This document shows, in pieces, positions 1 to 5,804 of a stretch of 10,194 nt of DNA. Both the position numbers and the translations under genes were made by a program. Within the stretch, counting starts at the first letter, position 1. Each line of letters begins with the position of its first letter. Under the pieces are notes generated by a model, which saw nothing but the letters and a program-made list of their open reading frames with translations, was not told the origin of the DNA and searched no databases. Source of the DNA: an uncultured Oscillospiraceae bacterium (lineage in GTDB: Bacteria > Bacillota > Clostridia > Oscillospirales > Ruminococcaceae); NCBI GenBank assembly GCA_900553955.1, contig USFO01000058.1, positions 1-10,194 of the forward strand, given 5' to 3'.

Positions 1-90
1 GCTATACCTTGTCGCGGATACAACCCCTCAGTCAGCTTCGCTGACAGCTCCCCTTGCACAGGGGAGCCGAGATTCGCACTCAATATGCCG
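1..90 (+). repeat. Interspersed palindromic repeat family A, copy 1
   Basis: This is the best-preserved short form of a roughly 90-115 bp repeat that recurs at 3554-3663 (inverted), 3718-3830 and 7942-8019. It has a constant left block (GCTATACCTTGTC, then GATACAACCCCTCAGTC), a central hairpin with stem GTCAGC/GCTGAC around TTC at 31-45, a second constant hairpin GCTCCCCT/AGGGGAGC at 47-67, and a constant right block (CGAGATTCGCACTCAAT). It may continue left of the window. It lies just beyond the terminator of the peptidase gene and codes for nothing I can support. Confidence 0.8.
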
Positions 91-114
91 TGTCATTCAC
101 CAAAGCAAAGCACC

Positions 115-142
115 AAAAAGCCCGCTGTGAAGCGGGCTTTTT
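115..142 (-). terminator. Intrinsic terminator of the M3 peptidase gene
   Basis: A perfect 12-bp stem (115-126 with 131-142) around a 4-nt loop has a GC-rich core AGCCCGC/GCGGGCT and an A/T tract at its base. It begins about 10 bp after the stop codon at 153-155. On the minus strand the stem is followed by five T residues, the classical rho-independent arrangement. The symmetry would also let it act on the plus strand. Confidence 0.9.
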
Positions 143-152
143 GTGTGCGGGA

Positions 153-1862
153 TTATTTCTGCTCCTCCTCGATAGCCTTGAGCAGGATGTCCTTGGCGTA
201 GGAAATGGCGTTCGCAACGCTGCCTTCCTCAAACGGAACGTGCAGGTGAGCTGCCTTGAGGGATTCAAGGTAGGAAAGGCTGCCGCCGATGTCGCAGAGG
301 GTGAGGTAATCCTTGAAGGCTTCCTCTTTGTTCTCCGCATAGCGCTTTTTGAACTCCATGGCGCCCATGGTGGTGAGGGTGTAGTTGATGTAGTAGAACG
401 GATAGAGGAAAATGTGGATTTTGTGGTACCAGAAGCCGCCCCGCTCCATAAAGGGGTCGTTTTCGTATTTGCGCCAGGGCATATATTTTTCCTCAAGCTT
501 GTGCCACTCCATGGTGCGCTCCTTGGGGGTGAGGTTCGGGTTTTCGTAAATAATATGCTGGAATTCGTCCACCGCAACGCCGAAGGGAACGAAGGTCAGC
601 GCCTCCTGAAGATGAGCGAAGCGGTATTTGTCGGCGGCATCGCCGAAGAAGCGTTCCGCATAGGGGTAGCAGAACTGTTCCATGGACATGGAGTGAATTT
701 CCGCAATATCGGTGCTTTCGGAGTAGTAGCTGCTGATGGGCTGATGACGCATTGCGCGGTATCCCGCAAAGGCGTGTCCCAGCTCGTGGCTGAGAACCTG
801 CATATCGAAGATGGTGTGGTTGAAGCAGCTGAATACGAAGGGAGCAAGGTATTTGGGCAGGTCGGTCATGTAGCCGGTGTTTGCCTTGCCGGGCTTGTTG
901 GTGAGATCCATAAGCTCGTGGTCGATCATAAAGTCGATAAATTCGCCGGTTTCGGGGCTGAGGTCGTGGTACATCTTCTGCGCCTCTTTGACCATGTAAT
1001 CCTCGTCGCCGATAGGCTCCGCATTGCCGTCCGGGAAGATGAATTTCTCGTCGTACGCCATAAGACGGTCTACGCCTATGCGCTTTGCCTGCGCCTCATA
1101 GAGCTTGGAGCAGAGGGGAACAAGCTCCCGGAGAACCTGTTCGCGGAAGGACGCAACCTCCTCCTGACCGTAGTCGCTTCTGCCCTGCTGAAGGTAGCCC
1201 AGAGGGGTGAAGGTCTTGTAGCCCAGAGCCTGTCCCATTTTTGTGCGAACCTTGACGAGCTTGTCGAAGATTTCCTCCATCTTCTCCTCGTTCTTCTCGT
1301 AGAATTCGGAATATTTCTTGAACGCGGCCTTACGAACCTCGCGGTCGGGGTTCTCAAAGTACTTCTGAATACCGTAGAGGTTGAGCTTTTTGCCGTCGAA
1401 CTCGATTTCGGCGGTTGCCATAAGCTTCTGATACTCGGTTTCAAGGCGGCTCTCCTCCTGCTTAAAGGGAACGAGGGTGTCGTCGTACTGGTCAAGCTCT
1501 CTCTTTGCGGCAACAAGGTATTCCTTGCCGAGGTCTGCGTCAAGCTCCGCGGTAAAGGGACATTCGACGACGGCTTTGGTGAAGCCCACAAAGGAACCCT
1601 CCGCCTCCGGAGCGCGCTGATTTATAAAGGCTATTTCGTTTTCGTAAAATTCGTTTGTGGTGTCAAGGGTGTTGCGAATATGCGCTATGGTGAGCATGGT
1701 GTAAAAGTCGCACATAAATTTGTCAAGGTCGAGAATAGCCTGCTTTACATCTGCGTAGCTTTTCGCGTTTCTGACACGCTCGGTAAGCTCTTTTGCCTTG
1801 GCTTCGGCAGCGTCAAAGTCCGGGCGGACATATTCCAGTTTGCTAAAGGTGAAATTTTCCAT
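153..1862 (-). CDS. M3 family oligoendopeptidase (PepF-related zinc metallopeptidase)
   Basis: This 569-residue protein is a cytoplasmic thermolysin-clan peptidase of family M3, which cuts short peptides inside the cell. The zinc site is visible: HELGH at residues 359-363 (two His ligands and catalytic Glu360), followed by the family's downstream glutamate in IAEIHS (Glu388). There is no signal peptide. Length and C-terminal region (GGSLSYLESLKAAH near the end) fit the roughly 560-residue M3 subgroup related to, but distinct from, classical PepF of about 600 residues. The ATG at 1862 follows AAGGAAG by about 8 nt, and a consensus promoter lies 45-75 bp upstream. It is a single-gene unit bounded by its own promoter and terminator. 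Its natural role is probably to complete digestion of imported peptides; the exact substrate range cannot be read from sequence. Confidence 0.95.
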   Translation of the reverse strand: MENFTFSKLEYVRPDFDAAEAKAKELTERVRNAKSYADVKQAILDLDKFMCDFYTMLTIAHIRNTLDTTNEFYENEIAFINQRAPEAEGSFVGFTKAVVECPFTAELDADLGKEYLVAAKRELDQYDDTLVPFKQEESRLETEYQKLMATAEIEFDGKKLNLYGIQKYFENPDREVRKAAFKKYSEFYEKNEEKMEEIFDKLVKVRTKMGQALGYKTFTPLGYLQQGRSDYGQEEVASFREQVLRELVPLCSKLYEAQAKRIGVDRLMAYDEKFIFPDGNAEPIGDEDYMVKEAQKMYHDLSPETGEFIDFMIDHELMDLTNKPGKANTGYMTDLPKYLAPFVFSCFNHTIFDMQVLSHELGHAFAGYRAMRHQPISSYYSESTDIAEIHSMSMEQFCYPYAERFFGDAADKYRFAHLQEALTFVPFGVAVDEFQHIIYENPNLTPKERTMEWHKLEEKYMPWRKYENDPFMERGGFWYHKIHIFLYPFYYINYTLTTMGAMEFKKRYAENKEEAFKDYLTLCDIGGSLSYLESLKAAHLHVPFEEGSVANAISYAKDILLKAIEEEQK

Positions 1863-1906
1863 ATTATTTTGCTTCCTTTCATAAATTCATATAAAAATAC
1901 TATAAA

Positions 1907-1935
1907 ATAATACCACTGTACAAATATACAGTCAA
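1907..1935 (-). promoter_or_regulatory. Sigma-A promoter of the M3 peptidase gene
   Basis: On the minus strand TTGACT (1930-1935) and TATTAT (1907-1912) are separated by exactly 17 bp, close to the consensus. The -10 lies about 45 bp upstream of the ATG. The surrounding 60 bp are strongly AT-rich compared with the genes on both sides. A ribosome binding site AAGGAAG follows at about 1872-1878. Confidence 0.8.
1915..1932. promoter_or_regulatory. Perfect inverted repeat in the promoter spacer (candidate operator)
   Basis: ACTGTA-N6-TACAGT forms an 18-bp inverted repeat with perfect 6-bp arms, filling most of the spacer between -35 and -10 and overlapping the -35. A dimeric repressor bound here would block RNA polymerase. 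It reads CTG-N10-CAG, the shape of the enterobacterial LexA box, but Firmicutes LexA normally uses a GAAC-N4-GTTC-type site. A GntR-type or another local repressor is therefore at least as likely. The regulator is not in the window. Confidence 0.55.
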
Positions 1936-1967
1936 TATGCAGGGAAAAATTTTTGGCAGCGGTCAGT

Positions 1968-2013
1968 AGTGCGGAGTTGGGCATGGAGCGGCGCTGCACC
2001 GTAACGGATGAGG
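1968..2013 (-). repeat. Partial copy of interspersed repeat family B (inverted)
   Basis: Read on the minus strand, positions 1990-2013 give CCTCATCCGTTACGGTGCAG followed by CGC. This matches CCTCATCCGTCACGGTGCAG of the fuller copy at 8266-8327 with one change. The stretch CAGTAGTGCG at 1970-1979 also recurs beside that copy (8224-8233), although in the other relative orientation. It lies between the ATPase terminator and the peptidase promoter and looks like a rearranged or decayed copy. Confidence 0.55.
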
Positions 2014-2036
2014 TTTGCCCGCCTTTGACAGAAACG

Positions 2037-2063
2037 AAAAAATCCTGCTGCGCAGGATTTTTT
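2037..2063 (-). terminator. Intrinsic terminator of the amino acid ABC transporter operon
   Basis: A perfect 12-bp stem (AATCCTGC/GCAGGATT plus A/T extension) closes a 3-nt loop at 2049-2051, with a T run on either strand. It lies about 42 bp past the ATPase stop codon at 2105-2107 and should end the importer transcript. Its symmetry means it could also work on the plus strand. Confidence 0.88.
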
Positions 2064-2070
2064 TCGACAG

Positions 2071-2102
2071 ACAGAAATGCGTGCGCAGCGCTGCATTTCT
2101 GT
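2071..2102 (-). other. Second hairpin directly after the ATPase stop codon
   Basis: The arms ACAGAAATGC (2071-2080) and GCATTTCTGT (2093-2102) are perfectly complementary and enclose a 12-nt GC-rich loop. It starts 2 nt after the stop codon and precedes the terminator. It lacks its own T run, so it is better read as a 3'-end stabilising stem than as a terminator. Confidence 0.6.
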
Positions 2103-2104
2103 AC

Positions 2105-2830
2105 TTAGTACAAAACTTTACTAAGAAAGTCCTTCGTTCTGGGGTTCTGGGGGTGGGCGAAAATCTCCTCCGGGGTGCCCTCCTCGGCGACAACGCCGCC
2201 GTCAAAGAACACCACCCGGTCGCTGATTTCCCGGGCAAAGCCCATCTCGTGGGTGACGATAACCGAGGTCATGCCGCTTTTCACAAGCTCCTTGATAACA
2301 TCAAGAACCTCGCCCACCATCTCCGGGTCAAGGGCGGAGGTGGGTTCGTCAAAGAGCATGACATCCGGCTCCATGGCAAGGGCGCGCACTATGGCAAGAC
2401 GCTGCTTCTGTCCGCCGGAAAGGCTTGCGCTTTTCTCGTTCGCCTTGCTTGCAAGGCCAACACGGCTCAGAAGCTCCATGGCGCGGTCATTTGCCTCCGC
2501 TTTCGGAAGCTTTTTCACCAGAGTGGGAGCGAGAGTCACGTTCTCCAAAACGGAAAGGTGGGGGAACACGTTGAAATGCTGAAAAACCATGCCCATTTTC
2601 TGACGGTGAAGGTCAATATCCACCTTATTTGCGGTAATATCCACACCCTCGAAAAAAATTTGACCGGAATCGGGCTTTTCAAGCAGGTTCAGGCAGCGCA
2701 GAAAGGTGCTTTTGCCGCCGCCGGAGGGCCCGATTATGGAAACGACCTCTCCTTCGTCCACATGCTCGTTAATTCCCTTTAGAACCTCAAGCTCGCCGAA
2801 GCTTTTATATAAATCAACCGTCTGAATCAT
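2105..2830 (-). CDS. Polar amino acid ABC transporter, ATP-binding protein (GlnQ/ArtP type)
   Basis: This 241-residue protein is the cytoplasmic ATPase that powers import of a polar amino acid. All nucleotide-binding motifs are intact: Walker A GPSGGGKST (34-42), Q-loop Gln84 in VFQHFNVFPH, signature LSGGQ (137-141), Walker B VMLFDE (157-162) with D-loop SALD, and the switch histidine in VTHEM (His194). Length and the sequence DEPTSALDPE are typical of the GlnQ/HisP/ArtP group. The ATG overlaps the permease stop as ATGA (2827-2830), indicating translational coupling, and GGAGG at 2842-2846 lies inside the permease's last codons. It is the last gene of the importer operon. Substrate is not readable from the ATPase; the ArgR-like boxes at the operon promoter make arginine, ornithine or lysine reasonable guesses. 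Confidence 0.95.
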   Translation of the reverse strand: MIQTVDLYKSFGELEVLKGINEHVDEGEVVSIIGPSGGGKSTFLRCLNLLEKPDSGQIFFEGVDITANKVDIDLHRQKMGMVFQHFNVFPHLSVLENVTLAPTLVKKLPKAEANDRAMELLSRVGLASKANEKSASLSGGQKQRLAIVRALAMEPDVMLFDEPTSALDPEMVGEVLDVIKELVKSGMTSVIVTHEMGFAREISDRVVFFDGGVVAEEGTPEEIFAHPQNPRTKDFLSKVLY

Positions 2831-3501
2831 TTGCGGTTCATCCTCCTTTCAAATACGCTGATGAGCTTGCTAAGGCCGAAGCCGAGAATGAAGTAAATCG
2901 CCGCCACGATGAGCAGCGCCTCCAGCGCCCAATAGGTCGCGCTCCTGACCTTGAGGTAGGAGGTCATCAAATCGCCGACGAAGAAGGTGGACGCCATGGA
3001 GGTTTCCTTGATTACGGAAACAAACTCGTTGCCGAGAGCGGGCAGAATGTTCTTCACCGCCTGAGGCATAACAACGCGGAGCATGGTCTGGCGCGCATTC
3101 ATGCCGAGGGAACGCGCGGCCTCCGTCTGTCCCGCGTCCACGGCCTGTATTCCGGAACGGACAATTTCGGAAACGTATGCGGCGCTGTTGAAGGCGAACG
3201 CCATGGCGGTAGCCTGGAAAACGGAAAGGGTGAATAGCCCGCTGAACAGCTTTGGCATAAGCAGCACGAAGAAATAGAGCTGAACAAGCAGAGGGGTGTC
3301 ACGCACCACCTCGGTGTAGGCGGCGCAGAGGAAGCGCAGAATTTTGCTGTTCGAAAGCCGCCCGAAGGCGAGCAGGCTGCCGAAAATCGCGCCGAAGAAA
3401 ACGGCGATTGCCGAAAGAATCAGTGTGTAGCGCAGTCCTTCAAGCAGGAACACGTCCCAGTAGTCCCGCAAAAGGGTGATTAAGTGGTCAAAGCTGAACA
3501 T
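2827..3501 (-). CDS. Polar amino acid ABC transporter, permease (HisM/GlnP family)
   Basis: This 224-residue inner-membrane protein would form the transport channel, probably as a homodimer because only one permease gene is present. Hydrophobic segments lie near residues 20-46, 71-90, 92-115 and 190-215. RDTPLLVQL (67-75) and the ABC-contact EAA loop (EAARSLGMNARQ, starting at 127) are hallmarks of this family. I place the start at the ATG at 3501 because GGAGGT (3508-3513) sits about 6 nt upstream. The in-frame extension to 3606 would translate part of a repeat element and gives an implausible N-terminus. It is coupled to the ATPase gene by a 4-bp overlap, but separated from its binding protein by 426 bp of repeat-rich DNA. 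Confidence 0.94.
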   Translation of the reverse strand: MFSFDHLITLLRDYWDVFLLEGLRYTLILSAIAVFFGAIFGSLLAFGRLSNSKILRFLCAAYTEVVRDTPLLVQLYFFVLLMPKLFSGLFTLSVFQATAMAFAFNSAAYVSEIVRSGIQAVDAGQTEAARSLGMNARQTMLRVVMPQAVKNILPALGNEFVSVIKETSMASTFFVGDLMTSYLKVRSATYWALEALLIVAAIYFILGFGLSKLISVFERRMNRK

Positions 3502-3507
3502 GGGTTT

Positions 3508-3513
3508 ACCTCC
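3508..3513 (-). promoter_or_regulatory. Ribosome binding site that fixes the permease start
   Basis: On the minus strand GGAGGT lies 6 nt before the ATG at 3501. It decides between this start and the longer in-frame reading that begins inside the neighbouring repeat. Confidence 0.85.
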
Positions 3514-3523
3514 AAAGTAGTTA

Positions 3524-3542
3524 GGAATGAGGAATGAGGAAT
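3524..3542 (+). repeat. Short tandem GGAATGA repeat
   Basis: GGAATGA occurs twice in tandem followed by GGAAT. The related 12-mer GGAATGAGGAAT recurs at 5033-5044. Both lie in gene-free DNA beside other repeats, which suggests a small dispersed element rather than chance. Function is unknown. Confidence 0.55.
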
Positions 3543-3553
3543 AACGCACAGGG

Positions 3554-3663
3554 GTAACTAAGCGCGTTCTTGGCTCCCCTGTGTAAGGGGAGCTGGATTT
3601 TTGCACCCGAAGGGCGCAAAAAGACTGAGGGGTTGTATCGGCGACCAGTGATAGCGTTTACAC
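3554..3663 (-). repeat. Interspersed repeat family A, copy 2 (inverted)
   Basis: Read on the minus strand it starts GTGTAAACGCTATC, carries GATACAACCCCTCAGTC, a central hairpin TTTTTGCGCCC-TTC-GGGTGCAAAAA, the constant AGCTCCCCTTACACAGGGGAGCC hairpin (split here as AGCTCCCC and GGGGAGCC arms), and a right end resembling that of copy 3. The central hairpin differs completely from copies 1 and 3. It faces copy 3 across 54 bp. Confidence 0.8.
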
Positions 3664-3717
3664 CAAACAAGATATGCACTTATTTAACTGAGAGCGAAAC
3701 TTAAAATATAGGGTATA
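3664..3717. other. AT-rich spacer between two inverted family A repeats
   Basis: This short AT-rich segment holds TGAGAGCGAA (about 3689-3698), the reverse of the family A right end seen at copy 3, so a third, decayed repeat end may be nested here. It could hold a weak secondary promoter for the permease and ATPase genes, but I see no convincing -35/-10 pair on the minus strand. Confidence 0.35.
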
Positions 3718-3830
3718 GTGTAGACGCTATACCTTGTCAGGGGATACAACCCCTCAGTCAAGCCCTTAAAAGCCGAAAGGCTTGACAGCTCCCCTTACAC
3801 AGGGGAGCCGAGATTCGCTCTCAATTTACC
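3718..3830 (+). repeat. Interspersed repeat family A, copy 3
   Basis: The unit starts GTGTAGACGCTATACCTTGTC and carries GATACAACCCCTCAGTC. Its central hairpin has outer stem GTCAAGCC/GGCTTGAC (3757-3786), followed by the constant GCTCCCCT/AGGGGAGC hairpin and the right end CGAGATTCGCTCTCAATTTACC. It shares the long outer blocks with copy 1 almost base for base but has a different, longer central stem. Confidence 0.82.
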
Positions 3831-3865
3831 GCTCTGCAAGCCCCGCCCCATGCTTTATTCACAGA

Positions 3866-3899
3866 TTCAAGCCTTCTCCGCGTGCGGAGGAGGCTTGAA
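3866..3899 (-). other. Long hairpin after the binding-protein gene (attenuator or processing stem)
   Basis: The arms TTCAAGCCT (3866-3874) and AGGCTTGAA (3891-3899) extend inward through CTCCG/CGGAG to a 4-nt loop, giving 15 pairs with one mismatch on the minus strand. It starts about 30 bp after the binding-protein stop codon. No T run follows on the minus strand, so full termination is unlikely. Stems in this position often give more binding protein than permease from one transcript. Confidence 0.65.
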
Positions 3900-3927
3900 C
3901 CTTTATAAAAATTATTTCTTATTCAAA

Positions 3928-4788
3928 TCAGCCTTCGGCGGATTCGGATTCGGAAGCAACGTTGCCGTTGTCGTCATAGGCGACCTCCGTGGCGGTGTCC
4001 ACGCCGGAAAGCTCAAGAGCATCGCTGTACCATTTCTCATAAAGGCCGTCTGCCTGCGCCTTGGCAAGCAGCTCGTTCACCTTGGCGGTAAGCTCGTCGG
4101 CGCCCTTTTGCATCATAACTACATTGCCCACGGTGGCAGGGTCGACCTCGAAGCTGAAGCCGGAAAGAGCGGTGGTTTCCTCATTGTTCGAAATGAAAAC
4201 CTTCGCCTGACCCATGGCAACCGCAATGGCGTCAAAGTCGCCGTTCTGGAGCTGAAGAAATGCGGTGGTAAGATCGCCGACCTCAACCACCTCGCAGTCC
4301 GCGGGAAGTTGTTCCTTGCAGAGGCTGAGCTGGAGGGAACCGGTCTGTGCGGCGACCTTTTTGCCGCTGAAATCCGCGGCGGAGGTGAATTTGCCCTCGT
4401 TCGCCTTGGTGGTGACTATGGTCTGCTCCGCCTCGTTGTCCCCGGCGTAGTAGTAGTCGGAGAAGTTGTAGTTGTCGGCACGATCTGCGGTCCAGCTAAA
4501 GCCGGAAATGCCCATATCCACGGAACCGGCTTCCACGGCGACCATGCAGGCGTCGAAGCTCATGGGAACTATCTCAAGCTCCTTGCCAAGCCCCTCGGCT
4601 ATGTACTTTGCAAGGGTGATGTCGAAGCCGACATAGGACTCCTGCCCTTTTTTGCTGGAATCCACAAACTCCATGGGTGCGAAGTCCGGAGAGGTTGCGA
4701 CTTTAAGTGTTTCTTTTTTGGAGCTGTTGCATCCCGCAAAGGAAAGTACCATTGCGAGAACCAATGCTGCGGAAATAAGTTTTTTCAT
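3928..4788 (-). CDS. Polar amino acid ABC transporter, substrate-binding lipoprotein (SBP family 3)
   Basis: This 286-residue extracytoplasmic lipoprotein captures the amino acid for the permease encoded downstream. The N-terminus is a lipoprotein signal peptide: MKK, a hydrophobic core, and lipobox FAGC with Cys20 as lipidation site. Family 3 features follow: SPDFAPMEF, VGFDITLAKYIAEGLG (53-68), the ligand-carboxylate arginine in TADRADNYNFSDYYY (Arg103), and a C-terminal QADGLYEKWYSD helix. A short Ser/Glu-rich tail ends the protein. A GTG 5 codons upstream (4803) is possible, but the ATG at 4788 is preferred: GAGGT lies about 8 nt upstream and the signal peptide then starts normally. A consensus promoter with two ArgR-like boxes lies upstream. 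Ligand is unproven; a cationic amino acid is suggested only by those boxes. Confidence 0.93.
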   Translation of the reverse strand: MKKLISAALVLAMVLSFAGCNSSKKETLKVATSPDFAPMEFVDSSKKGQESYVGFDITLAKYIAEGLGKELEIVPMSFDACMVAVEAGSVDMGISGFSWTADRADNYNFSDYYYAGDNEAEQTIVTTKANEGKFTSAADFSGKKVAAQTGSLQLSLCKEQLPADCEVVEVGDLTTAFLQLQNGDFDAIAVAMGQAKVFISNNEETTALSGFSFEVDPATVGNVVMMQKGADELTAKVNELLAKAQADGLYEKWYSDALELSGVDTATEVAYDDNGNVASESESAEG

Positions 4789-4823
4789 TTTTATGTACCT
4801 CACTGTTTTTTGTTGATGAACGT

Positions 4824-4852
4824 ATTATACACGCATAATTATTCATTGTCAA
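4824..4852 (-). promoter_or_regulatory. Consensus sigma-A promoter of the amino acid importer
   Basis: On the minus strand TTGACA (4847-4852) and TATAAT (4824-4829) are both perfect consensus hexamers with an optimal 17-bp spacer. The -10 lies about 36 bp upstream of the ATG. Such a strong core promoter without an activator site suggests control by repression. Confidence 0.92.
4832..4845 (-). promoter_or_regulatory. ArgR/AhrC-like box inside the importer promoter spacer
   Basis: The minus-strand sequence TGAATAATTATGCG matches the classical ARG box pattern TGAATWWWWATTCA at 12 of 14 positions. It lies wholly within the 17-bp spacer, so a bound repressor would exclude RNA polymerase. The match is by eye against a remembered consensus, and AT-rich promoter DNA makes chance matches more likely. 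Confidence 0.5.
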
Positions 4853-4862
4853 TAGATTTTTG

Positions 4863-4876
4863 CGAATATTTATACA
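4863..4876 (-). promoter_or_regulatory. Second ArgR/AhrC-like box upstream of the -35
   Basis: The minus-strand sequence TGTATAAATATTCG matches TGAATWWWWATTCA at 12 of 14 positions. Its centre is 31 bp from the centre of the other box, about three helical turns, so both face the same side of the helix. That geometry suits a hexameric ArgR spanning two sites. Confidence 0.45.
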
Positions 4877-5006
4877 TTTTAATTATTTGGGCGTTTTGCA
4901 CGAACAGCAGCGTTCCAATTTGTGCATTTTGCATAATTTTCAGCCTTTATTTTGGTGCTTGCGGCGATTTCTCCGCCGCTTTTCCTGCAAACAGCAGCGA
5001 ATATTG

Positions 5007-5024
5007 AATGTATAATTACACATT
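5007..5024. promoter_or_regulatory. 18-bp near-palindrome AATGTATAATTACACATT
   Basis: The two halves are complementary except for one central-flank pair, giving a possible dimer-binding site. It is about 155 bp upstream of the importer promoter and lies on the importer side of the DIP1984 terminator, so any link to a gene is uncertain. Confidence 0.3.
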
Positions 5025-5062
5025 TACGATTTGGAATGAGGAATAGTGGGCACCGACCACTG

Positions 5063-5091
5063 AAAAAGCACCCCTTTCGGAGTGCTTTTTT
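5063..5091 (-). terminator. Intrinsic terminator downstream of the DIP1984-family gene
   Basis: A stem AGCAC/GTGCT plus CC/GG with one mismatch closes a TTTC loop, flanked by A and T runs. On the minus strand it ends in five T residues; the plus strand has six. It is about 200 bp past the DIP1984-family stop codon and is the first terminator after it. Confidence 0.75.
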
Positions 5092-5289
5092 GCGGCAAGT
5101 GCCCCTTGCCCGCCCTCGCCGGACGGTCAGCGTTTGGTGATAAAAATAAACTGTGAGGGTTACGCTTGTGCTTTGTCCGGGCATAAAGTGTAAAAAAAGT
5201 CGCAGCCCACGCGTAATCTGCATTTTTTGTGAACTCATTCTCAGTCACGGAGATAACGCTCGCCCCGATTCGGCTACCTGCTTGCCGCT

Positions 5290-5742
5290 TTATTGCAGCT
5301 CGGTAAGCCAGTTGCTCTGCTGGATGAGATTATCCACAAGGCGAAGCTCTTTTGCAAGCTCGTCCGCCTGTTTCTGCAATTTTTTCACATCAACGGCGCT
5401 TACTATTTTTATTTCCGTGCGGGAAGCACGCGGCGCAAGGCAGCTTGCTTCGTTCACAAGGTTGCGGTACGCCGAAAGCCGAAGGGTCAGGCAGTCCCGC
5501 CTTGCGATAAGCTCGGTAAGAGTGCCGCGCTCGGTAACGGTGGCGCAGTTTGTGGCGTTAATGCGTGCCATAAGCTCCTCAAGGCGGGCGGCACATTCGT
5601 CAAGCTGTGAAAGAAGCTCCGCCGGATTTTCCGCAGGGGCTTCGCCCTCCTGAACGGTGGCGTTATTCGACAGGCGGGAGCGGAGCTCGTTTATTTTAGA
5701 ATTGAGATCGGCGCGCTCTTGAAGCGCTTCTGCAAGTTTCAT
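5290..5742 (-). CDS. DIP1984 family protein (septicolysin-like, coiled coil)
   Basis: This 150-residue protein matches the DIP1984/DUF6847 family from memory: it opens MKLAEALQERADL, continues RLSNNATVQEGEAPAE, and has ARINATNCAT, LIARRDCLTLRLSAYRNL, EIKIVSAVDV and the closing NLIQQSNWLTEL. The family is uncharacterised; some members are labelled septicolysin without a firm activity. The sequence is rich in Leu, Glu, Lys and Arg, with heptad-like stretches at both ends that suggest a helical antiparallel coiled coil. There is no signal peptide or membrane segment, so it should be cytoplasmic. I chose the ATG at 5742 because the family starts with MKLAEAL. An ATG 5 codons upstream (5757) is only 1-2 nt from the AAGGTG site. 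It follows the zinc-ribbon gene by 62 bp and is probably co-transcribed with it. Confidence 0.85.
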   Translation of the reverse strand: MKLAEALQERADLNSKINELRSRLSNNATVQEGEAPAENPAELLSQLDECAARLEELMARINATNCATVTERGTLTELIARRDCLTLRLSAYRNLVNEASCLAPRASRTEIKIVSAVDVKKLQKQADELAKELRLVDNLIQQSNWLTELQ

Positions 5743-5774
5743 ATGTAAATCATTCACCTTTCGCTATAAGATAT

Positions 5775-5804
5775 AGAAATGTGCCCATAAGCGGGCACAT
5801 TTCT
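5775..5804 (-). terminator. Perfect hairpin between the zinc-ribbon and DIP1984-family genes
   Basis: Perfect 12-bp arms AGAAATGTGCCC and GGGCACATTTCT enclose a 6-nt loop. It begins 1 nt after the zinc-ribbon stop codon. The downstream U tract is weak (TTTCTATATCTT on the minus strand), so partial termination is more likely than a full stop. The ribosome binding site of the next gene is just beyond. Confidence 0.6.

Larger units (their letters stand above)
4877..5289. other. Gene-free stretch between the importer promoter and the DIP1984-family gene
   Basis: About 410 bp without a supportable gene. It holds a near-palindrome at 5007-5024, a copy of GGAATGAGGAAT at 5033-5044, and one terminator hairpin at 5063-5091. 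AACAGCAGCG occurs twice (about 4903 and 4990). Open frames across it lack ribosome binding sites or run through the terminator and resemble no family I know. I see no RNA gene. Confidence 0.5.

Noticed and set aside
54..1910. Long open frame on the plus strand, over 600 codons, antisense to the M3 peptidase
   Set aside because: It mirrors the peptidase gene codon for codon, has no recognisable domain and runs out of the family A repeat. The minus-strand frame has the zinc motif, promoter, ribosome site and terminator.
3502..3606. Longer N-terminus for the permease starting at 3606
   Set aside because: The extra 35 residues would be translated from repeat sequence, while GGAGGT at 3508-3513 is placed correctly for the start at 3501.
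3554..3830. Insertion sequence or MITE with terminal inverted repeats
   Set aside because: The inverted symmetry comes from two whole family A copies facing each other. No clear target-site duplication or transposase is visible, and each single unit lacks matching inverted ends.
3850..5007. Plus-strand open frame opposite the amino acid binding protein
   Set aside because: It starts in the hairpin after the gene, has no ribosome site or domain, and runs through the importer promoter.
5024..5248. Short minus-strand frames upstream of the importer promoter
   Set aside because: They pass through the terminator at 5063-5091, use a poor start without a Shine-Dalgarno, and resemble no protein family.
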